Of a stretch of DNA of 64,000 bases, positions 36,223 to 44,506 are shown one piece after another. The stretch covers positions 52,371 to 116,370 of the forward strand of contig NZ_MBSS01000020.1 of NCBI RefSeq assembly GCF_001695855.1, given 5' to 3'. This DNA is from Ensifer sp. LC163. GTDB lineage: Bacteria > Pseudomonadota > Alphaproteobacteria > Rhizobiales > Rhizobiaceae. The position numbers and the translations under genes are program-made. Each line of letters begins with the position of its first letter. Position 1 is the first letter of the stretch. The notes below the pieces were generated by a model. It had not been told where the DNA came from and searched no databases. It saw only the letters and a program-made list of their open reading frames with translations.

Positions 36223-38841
36223 ATGGTTAGCATCACGATCAACGAACAAACGCTGGAAGTGGAGGCGGGCTCTACCGTGCTGCAGGCTGCCGAGCGTTTG
36301 GGGATCGACATCCCGACCTTCTGCTATCTGAAGCGGCTGCCGGCGCTGGCCTCCTGCCGCATGTGCCTGGTGGAGATCGAGGGGCAGCGGCGACTGCAGC
36401 CCGCATGCGCGACCGCTGTCACCGACGGCATGGTGGTGCGGGCGAGCACGCCGCTGATCGAGGAAACACGCTCTTCCATGCTCGACATGCTGCTCGCCAA
36501 CCATCCGCTCGACTGCCCGATCTGCGACAAGGGCGGCGAGTGCGAGCTGCAGGACCTGGTGATGGCCTACGGGCCCCGCGAAAGCCGGTTCCGTGATGCC
36601 AAACGCGTCTTCCACTCCAAGGACATCCGCCTCAGCCCGGTCATCATCATGAATGTCAACCGGTGTATCCAGTGCCAGCGCTGCGTCCGGATGTGCGAGG
36701 AAGTGGTCGGCGCTGTCGCCTTGGGCACGGTCGAAAAAGGCATGGATACCGCCGTGACCGGCTTTGAAGGCAGTCTCGCGAGTTGCGACCAGTGCGGCAA
36801 TTGCGTCGAGGTCTGCCCGGTCGGCGCGCTGATGAGCTTTCCTTATCGTTACAAGGCGCGGCCCTGGGATCTGGCCGAGACCGATACGGTCTGCCCGCAT
36901 TGCGGCACTGGCTGCCAGCTGACCGTCGGCACGCGCAAAGGCGAGTTCATGCGGGTCCGCTCGAAACAGGAGCATGGGGTCAACCGGGAAACGCTTTGCG
37001 TGCGGGGACGCTTCGGCCTCGATTTCGTCGAGAGCCGGGACCGGATCAAACGGCCGATGGTCCGTCGTGATGGCGCCCTCGTTCCGGTTTCCTGGGAAGA
37101 GGCGGCGGACTATCTGCGACGGCGGCTGTCGGCCGTCGAGGGAAAGGTTGTGGGCGGGCTGGCCTCGCCGCGCCTTCCCAACGAGGTTCTTTATCAGTTC
37201 CAGAAAGTGATGCGGACGGTGTTCCGCACCAACAACATAGACTGCGCGTCTCGCTGGTCCACACCTTTCGATGCGCTCGGCCCATTGGTGGCGGACTTCT
37301 ACACGCGCGCGCCGCTCGAAGAAGTGATCGGCAACGATTGTGTGCTGGTCGTCGGTGGCAACGTGACCGAGGAAAACCCGGTCACCGAATATCTGCTGCG
37401 GGACGGCGCGCGGCGACGCCAGACCGGCTTGCTCATGCTCTCGGCGCGGCCATCCCGTCTGGACGCCGATGCCCGGGCGGTCGTTCGCGTTCCGCCGGGT
37501 GGTGAGGCGGCGGGCCTTGCTGCGGTGGTGGCCCGTCTCGTTGCGCCGACCAGCCAGGCCTTGGCGGGCGATGTTCCAGTGGATATCGGCGCGCCAAACG
37601 GCAAGCAGGGAGCACCCGATGGTGACGACCCGGACCGCCTAGCTGCTGCACTGCTGGACAGCAGGAGCATCACTGTTCTTGTCAGCGTCGATCTCCTGAG
37701 GTCGCCACTGGCAAGCACCGCATTACAGCAGATCAACAAGCTGCTGAGGATTCTTCGTGCCCTCGGCAAGGATCTGGCGATGCAATTCCTCTTCGACCGT
37801 GCCAACCAGCTGGGCGCCTGGGACATGGGGGTTCTGCCGGCGGCGCTACCGGGACTGCGTGCCGTCGCCGATGATGCTGCGCGCGCAACTTTCGAACGGG
37901 CCTGGGGCACCGGGATCCCGTCTGAACCGGGCGCAGATTTCGAGACCATGCTTGCGCTCTGCGACGGCGGGCGGATGGGTGCGCTCTATATCGTTGGGAG
38001 CGACCCTCTGATGAGCTATCCCGACCGGAAACTCGTGACGCGGGCGCTTGGCGCCGCCGATCTCCTGATCGTGCAGGACGCATTCCTCACGGATACGGTG
38101 GGGCTTGCCGATGTGGTGCTGCCCGCAGCGAGTTACGGCGAAGAATCCGGTATCTTCACCAACAATGAGGGCCGGACCCAGAAAGTCTGCAAGTTCCGCG
38201 AAGCCGCCTTCGAGGCGCGCGGCAATCTGGCGGTCCTCGACTTCGTCGCAGCGCTTCGAAACCAGCAGGCGCGGACGTCGACGCAAGGCGAGATCTTCGA
38301 CGAGATGACCCAACTGGTTCCGGCCTATCAGGGGCTGACGCCAGGCGGGCTTGGTACTGACGGAGCATTTACCAGATCGGTCCCGACACCACCGGCTGAT
38401 GAGTTCCTCGCGCCGCCGCCAGCCGTTCCGAATGCCGGCGACCGGCTCATGCTGATCACCGGCAACTGCCTGTTCCACAACGGATATCTTTCCGAACGCT
38501 CCGCGATCCTGAATACGGTTGCGGCCGACCCATATGTCGAGATGAGCGCGCGCGATGCCGCGCAGCTTGGTCTTTCGGATCGCGATCACGTGGTCGTTCG
38601 ATCCACTCAGGGCGAACTGAGAGCGCAGCTCAAGGTCAACAGGCACTTTCCCAGGGGGCTCGTGTTCGTGCCGGAAAATTACAGAGACCTGCGTCTCAAC
38701 AGCCTGATGCGGCAGGGCGAATACCCTTGTCCCGTGGAGGTTGAAAGGGTGCGCGCTGCCTTCGATGCGGCGGCGGGAGCCGGGGCGGCGCCTGAAAATC
38801 CCGGCCGAGGCACTGCCGAGCTTCCGGGCAGTCCACCCTAA
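36223..38841 (+). CDS. nuoG: NADH:quinone oxidoreductase subunit G
   Basis: This 872-residue iron-sulfur subunit has an N-terminal 2Fe-2S domain (CYLKRLPALASCRMC), the His-Cys 4Fe-4S motif with CPICDKGGECELQD, a ferredoxin-like pair (CIQCQRCVRMCEE and CDQCGNCVEVCPVG) and then CPHCGTGCQLTVG, which opens a molybdopterin-oxidoreductase-type domain. The last 150 residues are a molydopterin-binding-like barrel (SERSAILNTVAADPYVEMSA). The two-cluster ferredoxin segment resembles formate dehydrogenase and hydrogenase subunits. Two rhizobial repeats follow the stop. Confidence 0.94.
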   Translation: MVSITINEQTLEVEAGSTVLQAAERLGIDIPTFCYLKRLPALASCRMCLVEIEGQRRLQPACATAVTDGMVVRASTPLIEETRSSMLDMLLANHPLDCPICDKGGECELQDLVMAYGPRESRFRDAKRVFHSKDIRLSPVIIMNVNRCIQCQRCVRMCEEVVGAVALGTVEKGMDTAVTGFEGSLASCDQCGNCVEVCPVGALMSFPYRYKARPWDLAETDTVCPHCGTGCQLTVGTRKGEFMRVRSKQEHGVNRETLCVRGRFGLDFVESRDRIKRPMVRRDGALVPVSWEEAADYLRRRLSAVEGKVVGGLASPRLPNEVLYQFQKVMRTVFRTNNIDCASRWSTPFDALGPLVADFYTRAPLEEVIGNDCVLVVGGNVTEENPVTEYLLRDGARRRQTGLLMLSARPSRLDADARAVVRVPPGGEAAGLAAVVARLVAPTSQALAGDVPVDIGAPNGKQGAPDGDDPDRLAAALLDSRSITVLVSVDLLRSPLASTALQQINKLLRILRALGKDLAMQFLFDRANQLGAWDMGVLPAALPGLRAVADDAARATFERAWGTGIPSEPGADFETMLALCDGGRMGALYIVGSDPLMSYPDRKLVTRALGAADLLIVQDAFLTDTVGLADVVLPAASYGEESGIFTNNEGRTQKVCKFREAAFEARGNLAVLDFVAALRNQQARTSTQGEIFDEMTQLVPAYQGLTPGGLGTDGAFTRSVPTPPADEFLAPPPAVPNAGDRLMLITGNCLFHNGYLSERSAILNTVAADPYVEMSARDAAQLGLSDRDHVVVRSTQGELRAQLKVNRHFPRGLVFVPENYRDLRLNSLMRQGEYPCPVEVERVRAAFDAAAGAGAAPENPGRGTAELPGSPP

Positions 38842-38919
38842 AGCGCGTCGCGATCTCTACAGCGCCGCGCGTCTTATCAGACGCGCAAGACCGCTGCACA
38901 CGTTTGCGCGACACGCTTT
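38840..38919. repeat. Rhizobial-type intergenic repeat with nested stems
   Basis: Outer arms AAAGCGCGTCGCG (38840-38852) and CGCGACACGCTTT (38907-38919) match at 12 of 13 positions. Inside, GCGCGTC (38867-38873) and GACGCGC (38880-38886) form a second stem. The motif ctacagcgccgcgcgtc resembles the element at 22292-22341. Confidence 0.65.
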
Positions 38920-38945
38920 AATCGACGCGCCCGGTTTGCGCCCTT

Positions 38946-39047
38946 AGAGCGTTTTCGGTCTAAACGGAATCGCAGAAACGCTATAACTCTTTGTTTTTAC
39001 GCATTTCCTGACGGAAAACCGCTTCGCACTTTTCCTGGAAATGCTCT
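38946..39047. repeat. 102-bp intergenic repeat, inverted ends AGAGC(G/A)TTT
   Basis: The element begins agagcgttttcgg and ends tttcctggaaatgctct, with internal palindromic pieces. From memory, it closely matches a repeat widespread between genes in Rhizobium, Sinorhizobium and Agrobacterium. Its right end overlaps the stop of the CBS gene. Confidence 0.65.
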
Positions 39048-39486
39048 AGTGATAAGCCGTCCCGGCAATATATTCGTGCAGCGCCTGCTCATTGCGCAAC
39101 GCTTCTTCGAGCCGGTGCTTGACCACGTCGCCGATGCTCACCACGCCGACAGGAACGCCGCCGTCCATGACCAACACATGGCGTGTGCGCCAATTGGTCA
39201 TGATCGCCATCACAAAGGGCAGAAAATCCTCTGTCGAGCACGTCGCCACACTGCGGTTCATGATGTCGGCGACCCGCATGGTGGGCGCCTCTATACCGTA
39301 TTCGGCCACCGCATTGCAGCAGTCCCGCTCTGACAGCGTGCCCAGGCATTCCCCGGGCGAACGGCTGACAACCACAAAGCCGATGTTGTTTTCCCGAAAC
39401 AGCCGCAGGACTTCTACCATCGTCTGATCCGGCGTAACCGAGATGAGTCCGGGAGACTTGGTTTTCAAGATTTGGCAGACATGCAT
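39046..39486 (-). CDS. Two-CBS-domain protein linked to nuoIH
   Basis: This 146-residue protein consists of two CBS motifs (about residues 10-70, ISVTPDQTMVEVLRLFRENN, and 78-138, DIMNRSVATCSTEDFLPFVM with GVPVGVVSIGDVVKHRLEE) and a short tail. Paired CBS motifs bind adenine nucleotides in other proteins. It is 45 bases downstream of nuoI on the same strand, so it is probably co-transcribed with nuoH and nuoI. A role in sensing energy charge for this complex I is inference. Confidence 0.85.
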   Translation of the reverse strand: MHVCQILKTKSPGLISVTPDQTMVEVLRLFRENNIGFVVVSRSPGECLGTLSERDCCNAVAEYGIEAPTMRVADIMNRSVATCSTEDFLPFVMAIMTNWRTRHVLVMDGGVPVGVVSIGDVVKHRLEEALRNEQALHEYIAGTAYH

Positions 39487-39531
39487 CTGAGCCTCCTGTC
39501 TACGCGTTCCGGCTTGACGGCGGACGCGTAC

Positions 39532-40098
39532 TCACGTTCGCCGGATATTCCGCCACCAGTTGTACCCTTGCAGTTCACTCGTCTCGACCAGAACGTCGTG
39601 TTCGGTGTTCAGGCGCGCCGCGACTACAGCGCCACCGGTCGTCGCCTTGCCCGGCTTACCGAGCAGATCGTCACGCCCGATCACCAGATCACGCGAGGAA
39701 AAACTCGAGAATTCGTATTGCTGGCCAAGCGCGATCGCGTCCGCCGGGCACGCGTCCTCGCACAGCCCGCAGAATAGGCACCGGGCCGTGTCGATTTCAA
39801 ATTTTGCCGGGTGACGGTTGCCCTTTTCGTCCTCGTAGGGGATGACTTCGATGCAGTCGCAGGGACAAATCTTTGCGCAGAGCTCGCAGGCCACGCATTT
39901 GATCTCGCCCTCGTCGTCGCGCTTCAGGAAGTGGTGCCCGCGGTAACGGGCGTAAGGCAACCATTTTTCCTTGTCCGGATACTGCATGGTCACGGATCTG
40001 GAGAACATGTAGCCGAAGGTCAGAGCCAAAGCGTTCGCTAGATCGGCGAAGAACGCCCAGCCGATCCATGTTCCAACTTTGTCTCCTGCGTGCGACAT
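39532..40098 (-). CDS. nuoI: NADH:quinone oxidoreductase subunit I
   Basis: This 188-residue subunit has two 4Fe-4S motifs (CVACELCAKICPCDCI and CLFCGLCEDACPADAI) for clusters N6a and N6b, and an N-terminal amphipathic part (TFGYMFSRSVTMQYPDKEKW). The second motif ends CP-A as usual. The start at 40098 is chosen over a longer frame reaching 40140, which would overlap nuoH. It lies on the strand opposite nuoA-G, just behind nuoH. Confidence 0.93.
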   Translation of the reverse strand: MSHAGDKVGTWIGWAFFADLANALALTFGYMFSRSVTMQYPDKEKWLPYARYRGHHFLKRDDEGEIKCVACELCAKICPCDCIEVIPYEDEKGNRHPAKFEIDTARCLFCGLCEDACPADAIALGQQYEFSSFSSRDLVIGRDDLLGKPGKATTGGAVVAARLNTEHDVLVETSELQGYNWWRNIRRT

Positions 40099-40108
40099 CG
40101 CCGCCCCG

Positions 40109-41110
40109 CTACGGAGCCGCCGTGGCTCCCAAAAGAACACCGGTTATAATTATGTTCGCCATCGACAGCGGAAGCAAGACTTTCCATCCGATCGCCATCA
40201 GTTGGTCGTAGCGATAGCGTGGGAACGTGAAGCGGAACCATATGAATACATAGACGAAGAAGGCGACCTTGAGCACAAACCAGAGAATCGGCGGCAAGGG
40301 GAGCAGCACGCCGTTCCAGCCGCCGAAGAACAGGATCACCACCAGGACCGACACCAGCAGCATAATGGCATATTCGCTGACCATGAAGAACGCGAAGCGG
40401 ATACCGCTGTACTCGGTATGGAACCCGGCCCCCAGATCGCCCTCCGCTTCCGCGAGGTCGAAGGGAATGCGTTGCGCTTCGGCCAGTCCGGCGACGAAGA
40501 ACACGAAGAAGCCGACTGGTTGGTAGACGATGTTCCAGACATCGGCCTGCGCCCGCACGATCTCGAGCAGACTCATGGACTGCGCCAGCATGACCACGCC
40601 GATGACCGCGAACCCCATCGGGATCTCGTAGCTGATCATCTGCGCGCAGGTTCTGAGGCTGCCCAGGACAGCGTATTTGCTGTTGGCGGCCCAGCCGCCG
40701 AAGATGACGCCATAGACCTCGATCCCGATGACCGCGAAGACGAAAAGGAGCGCCACATTCATGTTGGAGACGTAGAGCGTAATTTCGGCGCCGAGGACCG
40801 AGACGGTTTCGCCGAAGGGGATCGCGACGAACACCACGAAGGGTGGGGCAAGCGCCAGGATCGGCGCCAGTTTGAAGAGGAAGCGATCGGCCTCGGCCGG
40901 GATATGGTCCTCTTTGGTTAACAGCTTGATTCCGTCCGCGACCGGCTGCAGCAGCCCGTGCCAACCCACACGCATTGGCCCCATACGCTGCTGGATGTGA
41001 CCGGCGATCTTGCGTTCCAGCCAGGTCAGCGGCAAGGGCAGCAGTAGCAGGATCGCAATCAGAAACGCGACCTTGAAGACGATCAGGCCAAGAGCGACGA
41101 TAAGTTCCAT
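40109..41110 (-). CDS. nuoH: NADH:quinone oxidoreductase subunit H
   Basis: This 333-residue membrane subunit has the NuoH motifs ERKIAGHIQQRMGPMRVGWH with GLLQPVADGIKLLTKED, AFSSNS-like loop (WAANSKYAVLGSLRTCAQM), ISYEIPMGFAV, and RIPFDLAEAEGDLGAGFHTE with YSGIRFAFFMVSEY. It forms the quinone channel junction with NuoB/D/I. It starts the minus-strand unit nuoH-nuoI-CBS, convergent with nuoA-G. Confidence 0.94.
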   Translation of the reverse strand: MELIVALGLIVFKVAFLIAILLLLPLPLTWLERKIAGHIQQRMGPMRVGWHGLLQPVADGIKLLTKEDHIPAEADRFLFKLAPILALAPPFVVFVAIPFGETVSVLGAEITLYVSNMNVALLFVFAVIGIEVYGVIFGGWAANSKYAVLGSLRTCAQMISYEIPMGFAVIGVVMLAQSMSLLEIVRAQADVWNIVYQPVGFFVFFVAGLAEAQRIPFDLAEAEGDLGAGFHTEYSGIRFAFFMVSEYAIMLLVSVLVVILFFGGWNGVLLPLPPILWFVLKVAFFVYVFIWFRFTFPRYRYDQLMAIGWKVLLPLSMANIIITGVLLGATAAP

Positions 41111-41221
41111 GATCAGCGGCTACTTATTCATCGGGTTGAAACGACGCCCGGACTTTGGCTCCAGCTATATGTTGAACGCTACGCTTGCCAGCCTTTACGG
41201 TACAGCGACGATGCGTCAGTT

Positions 41222-41248
41222 GCAAAGCGGAAATCATTTCCGCTTTGC
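41222..41248. repeat. Perfect 12-bp inverted repeat
   Basis: GCAAAGCGGAAA (41222-41233) and TTTCCGCTTTGC (41237-41248) flank a 3-base loop. It lies 112 bases upstream of the nuoH start and could be a protein-binding palindrome or an insertion remnant. Confidence 0.6.
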
Positions 41249-41318
41249 TGTTGGGCGCTTGGCGCAAACGACTTCACTCAGAACTTGAGTTCGGCTGGTT
41301 CTCACAAGCCTCCGTGCG

Positions 41319-41337
41319 ATCAGGCCCCCGCAACCAA
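41319..41337 (+). repeat. 19-bp direct repeat, right copy, resembling a tRNA 3' end
   Basis: It is identical to 24098-24116 and in the same orientation, so the pair brackets the whole nuo locus (about 17.2 kb apart). It may be a relic attachment site. Confidence 0.65.
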
Positions 41338-41460
41338 ATCAAAAAAACCGCGAGACAGAAATGTCCGCGGGCTTCTGGCGTTCCAAAACCAACACAAACG
41401 TCGGCAGACCACCGATCCGACCGCTCTCCGCTTTGATGTCTTTGCCAGACCAGCGGCAAT

Positions 41461-42228
41461 TCAGCGGAGCGCGTCTGCGAGGCTCGCCGGCTTGCCTGCC
41501 GGCCGAGCGAGCTCCAGGCCCGACAGGAGGTCAAGCAGGTGTTCCTTCATCAGGTCGGCGGCCTTAGCGGATTCGCCCGCCTCGATGGCGTCGACCAGCG
41601 CATGATGCGCGTGGCTTTCGCAGGTTGTGTCGCGCCGCTTCCAGTAAAGAGCAATAATCAGCGAGGAGTGGGAAACGAGATCACGGACGAAGCCGGTCAG
41701 AACGCAATGGCCGGCAATTTCCGCGATACCCACATGAAATCGCGCCGATAACATGATCGCGTCGCTGTCGCGGCCGGCATGCAGCGCCTCATGCTCCTTG
41801 TCGAGATGGCGGCGCAGCAGCAATATGTCCTCCGGTTTAGCCACTTCCGCGGCAAGTGCGGCGACTTTGGGTTCGATCAGTGCGCGCGCTTCGAAAACCT
41901 CGCGCGCTTCTCTGGTCGACGGCTGAGCGACAAAGGCACCGCGATTAGGTTCTAGTCGTACGAGACGGTCGTGGGCCAGCGCCTGAAGGGCGGCCCGGAT
42001 CACCGTGCGGCTGACCGCATAGATCGATGCAAGCTCGTCTTCCGGCAGCTTCGTGCCCGGGGCGAGCCGATGTGCGACGATTGCGTCCCGGAGGCCGTGA
42101 TAGATCGGCGACCAACGCGTGGCCGGCATCCGACTGTGGATTTCCGGATCGAGTATAGGCGACATATTCATCGTTTCTGGCGGGCTCGTCTTTTGTCTCG
42201 CTCGCCGACGGACAACGTCCTTGGGCAT
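41461..42228 (-). CDS. GntR-family regulator (FCD type) of the racemase/LIV operon
   Basis: This 255-residue protein has the winged HTH (GLRDAIVAHRLAPGTKLPED, then ASIYAVSRTVIRAALQALAH) and an FCD effector domain (FEARALIEPKVAALAAEV, FHVGIAEIAGH, SHAHHALVDAIEAGESAKAA). It follows the racemase by 12 bases on the same strand, so it is the last gene of the operon and may act on the palindrome at 47721-47734. The start could also be an ATG at 42171. Confidence 0.85.
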   Translation of the reverse strand: MPKDVVRRRARQKTSPPETMNMSPILDPEIHSRMPATRWSPIYHGLRDAIVAHRLAPGTKLPEDELASIYAVSRTVIRAALQALAHDRLVRLEPNRGAFVAQPSTREAREVFEARALIEPKVAALAAEVAKPEDILLLRRHLDKEHEALHAGRDSDAIMLSARFHVGIAEIAGHCVLTGFVRDLVSHSSLIIALYWKRRDTTCESHAHHALVDAIEAGESAKAADLMKEHLLDLLSGLELARPAGKPASLADALR

Positions 42229-42240
42229 CCCGATGCATCC

Positions 42241-42984
42241 TTATTGAAGCTTGCTCAACCCCGACGACAATGGCGCGTAGTGACCGGCAAATTGCTTGAC
42301 GAGTGGCGCGGCATAACCGCCGACCTTCGAGGTTCTCAGACCCAAAGCGCAGATGGCTTCGGCAAGCTTGACCGCACAGGCCACACCGTCAAGCACCGGC
42401 ACCCCATATTCGCTCGAAAGCTGGTGCGCCAAATCGGCCATCCCGGCACAACCGAGTACGATCGCCTCTGCTTTGTCTTCGGCGATCGCACGGGCAATTT
42501 CAACCGAGATCTTCTGACGCGCTTCAGAACCCGGCTCTTCGAGGTCAAGTACGGCGACATCCGACGCCCTCACCTTGGCGCAGCGAGAGGACAGACCGTA
42601 TTTCGATAGATTGTGCTCGATCGCCGGCACTGAGCGCGCAAGCGTGGTGACGACGCTGAACTTACCGGCAATCAACGTTGCAAGGTGAAACGCCGCTTCG
42701 CCTATTCCAATCACCGGTGCGCTTGTAGCGCAGCGCGCCGCATCGAGACCGGTATCGTCGAAACATGCGATGACATAGGCGTCCATATCGCCTGCCTTGA
42801 ACATTTCGGCGAGAATGCCAGGCACCACGAAGGCCTCATCGAAATAGCCCTCGATGCTTGGTGGGCCGTCCTCGGGATTGACTGCGATGATCCTGGTTCT
42901 GGCCGACGCCGCGATCTTTGCAGCCTTGCCGATCTTGCCGGTCATCGAGGCCGTGGTGTTGGGATTTATGACAAGGATGCGCAT
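42241..42984 (-). CDS. Hydantoin/Asp-Glu racemase family protein
   Basis: This 247-residue enzyme starts MRILVINPNTTASMT and has two cysteines in the right settings for a two-base racemase: C74 in ACFDDTGL and C179 in LGCAGMADLA. The family includes hydantoin racemases and aspartate or glutamate racemases. No hydantoinase or carbamoylase gene is nearby, so the substrate is open. It sits between the ABC ATPase and the GntR gene and probably acts on the imported compound. Confidence 0.83.
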   Translation of the reverse strand: MRILVINPNTTASMTGKIGKAAKIAASARTRIIAVNPEDGPPSIEGYFDEAFVVPGILAEMFKAGDMDAYVIACFDDTGLDAARCATSAPVIGIGEAAFHLATLIAGKFSVVTTLARSVPAIEHNLSKYGLSSRCAKVRASDVAVLDLEEPGSEARQKISVEIARAIAEDKAEAIVLGCAGMADLAHQLSSEYGVPVLDGVACAVKLAEAICALGLRTSKVGGYAAPLVKQFAGHYAPLSSGLSKLQ

Positions 42985-42996
42985 GTCCGGTCCTAC

Positions 42997-43719
42997 CTAC
43001 ACTTCGCCGCCGAGATAGAGATGCCTGACACGGTCGTCATTCAGCAACTCGACCGAATTTCCGCTGAGCGCCACCTTGCCGGTCGTCAACGCGTAGGCAC
43101 GCTGGGAGATCCGCAGCGCCATGCGCGAGTTCTGCTCGACAAGCAGCACGCTGACCTTTTCGTCGCGGTTGATCGCCACGATCGACCGCGCGATGTCCTG
43201 GACCAGCTTCGGCGCGACGCCAAGCGACGGTTCGTCGAGCAGCAGCAAACGGGGGCGCGCCATCAGCGCTCGGCCGATCACCAGCATCTGCTGCTCGCCG
43301 CCGCTCATCGTCCCCGCCTGCTGCGAATAACGCTCCTTGAGCCGCGGGAAGCGCGTCAACACCATATCCATACTCTGCTGTATCTCGGCCTTGTCGGAGC
43401 GCGTGAAGGCACCCATCAGAAGGTTGTCGCGCACCGTCATGAAAGGGAAGACACGACGCGCTTCCGGCACCATGGAGATTCCCATGCGGACGATCTCATC
43501 CGGCGCGATGCCGTCAATACGGTTGCCGCGATAGCGGATCTCACCCTTGCGGATCCTTCTGAGGCCGGTGATGGCACGCAGGATCGACGACTTGCCCGCC
43601 CCGTTGGCGCCGATCAGCGCCACGGTCTCGCCTTCCTTAACCTCGATCGACACGCCTTTCAGGGCATAGACGTGGTCGTAGTAGAGCTCGACGTCATCGA
43701 ATTTGAGAAGCGGTTCCAT
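42997..43719 (-). CDS. Branched-chain-amino-acid-type ABC transporter ATP-binding protein (LivF-like)
   Basis: This 240-residue ATPase has Walker A GANGAGKSS, signature MSGGEQQMLVIGRAL, Walker B LLLLDEPSLGVAP and the LivF-type ending (YALTTGKVALSGNSVELLND). With the LivG-like protein it powers the HAAT-family importer of this operon. Confidence 0.9.
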   Translation of the reverse strand: MEPLLKFDDVELYYDHVYALKGVSIEVKEGETVALIGANGAGKSSILRAITGLRRIRKGEIRYRGNRIDGIAPDEIVRMGISMVPEARRVFPFMTVRDNLLMGAFTRSDKAEIQQSMDMVLTRFPRLKERYSQQAGTMSGGEQQMLVIGRALMARPRLLLLDEPSLGVAPKLVQDIARSIVAINRDEKVSVLLVEQNSRMALRISQRAYALTTGKVALSGNSVELLNDDRVRHLYLGGEV

Positions 43720-43722
43720 GGC

Positions 43723-44502
43723 CTACAATCCGATCGATTCGTCTTCGGCACCGAGATAGGCTTCGATGACCTTTGGGTTCTGCTGGATTTCCGCCGGGGT
43801 ACCCTCGGCGATCTTCTCGCCGAAGTTGAGTACGACGATGCGGTCGGAAATGTTCATGACGGCCGGCATATCGTGTTCAACCAGGAGCACGGTAATGCCG
43901 CGTTCGCGCAGCTTACGCACGATTTCGACCGCGCGCCTGGTCTCGTCGTGATTCATGCCCGCGAAGGGCTCATCGAGCAGGATGACGGACGGATCGGTGG
44001 CAAGCGCGATGGCAATGCCGAGCGCCCGCAGATGCCCGTGGGGCAGGTTGCTGGCGATCTCGGCCTGCATCGCTCCCAGTCCAAGGAAGGCGAGAATCTC
44101 GTCGGCGGATCTGCCGAAGGCGTCCAGATCGCTGCGCGCCGAGGCACTGCCGAAGTAAAAGCCGACGAGGCTGGCGCGGGACCGCAGATGGTGAGCCGTC
44201 ACGACGTTGTCGCGCACGGTCATGTCCTTGAAGATTGTGGTCTCCTGAAATGTCCGCACCACACCCTTTCGAGCCGTGATGTGCGGCGACAGCCCGGAGA
44301 TCCGCTCGCCCTTGAACCTCACTTCGCCTTCGGTCGGCCGCAGGAAGGAGGCGATCAGCTTGAACAGGGTCGACTTGCCGGCGCCGTTCGGCCCGATGAC
44401 TGAAAGGATCTCGCGCTCGCGCACCGAAAAGGAGACGTCGTTGACCGCGACGAGCCCGCCGAAACGTTTGGTAAGGCCGATGACTTCGAGAATGTCGGTC
44501 AT
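43723..44502 (-). CDS. Branched-chain-amino-acid-type ABC transporter ATP-binding protein (LivG-like)
   Basis: This 259-residue ATPase has Walker A GPNGAGKST, the LivG-type QETTIFKDMTVRDNVVTAHH, and Walker B VILLDEPFAGMNHDE. The signature helix reads LPHGHLRALGIAIAL, where LSGGQ is replaced by LPHGH; LivG proteins commonly have LPYGQ-like forms, but the H is unusual. It lies 3 bases from the LivF-like gene. Confidence 0.88.
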   Translation of the reverse strand: MTDILEVIGLTKRFGGLVAVNDVSFSVREREILSVIGPNGAGKSTLFKLIASFLRPTEGEVRFKGERISGLSPHITARKGVVRTFQETTIFKDMTVRDNVVTAHHLRSRASLVGFYFGSASARSDLDAFGRSADEILAFLGLGAMQAEIASNLPHGHLRALGIAIALATDPSVILLDEPFAGMNHDETRRAVEIVRKLRERGITVLLVEHDMPAVMNISDRIVVLNFGEKIAEGTPAEIQQNPKVIEAYLGAEDESIGL

Positions 44503-44506
44503 GGTG

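Larger units (their letters stand above)
41111..41460. other. Gap between nuoH and the GntR operon
   Basis: There is no gene. It should contain the nuoH promoter, and it holds the palindrome and direct repeat listed separately. A GC-rich tail (ccgcgagacagaaatgtccgcgg) follows the repeat and may be a decayed counterpart of the hairpin at 24114. Confidence 0.5.

Noticed and set aside
42685..44403. 572-codon plus-strand frame opposite the racemase and LIV ATPase genes
   Set aside because: It spans three well-supported minus-strand genes and shows the same His/Arg/Asp-rich antisense composition.
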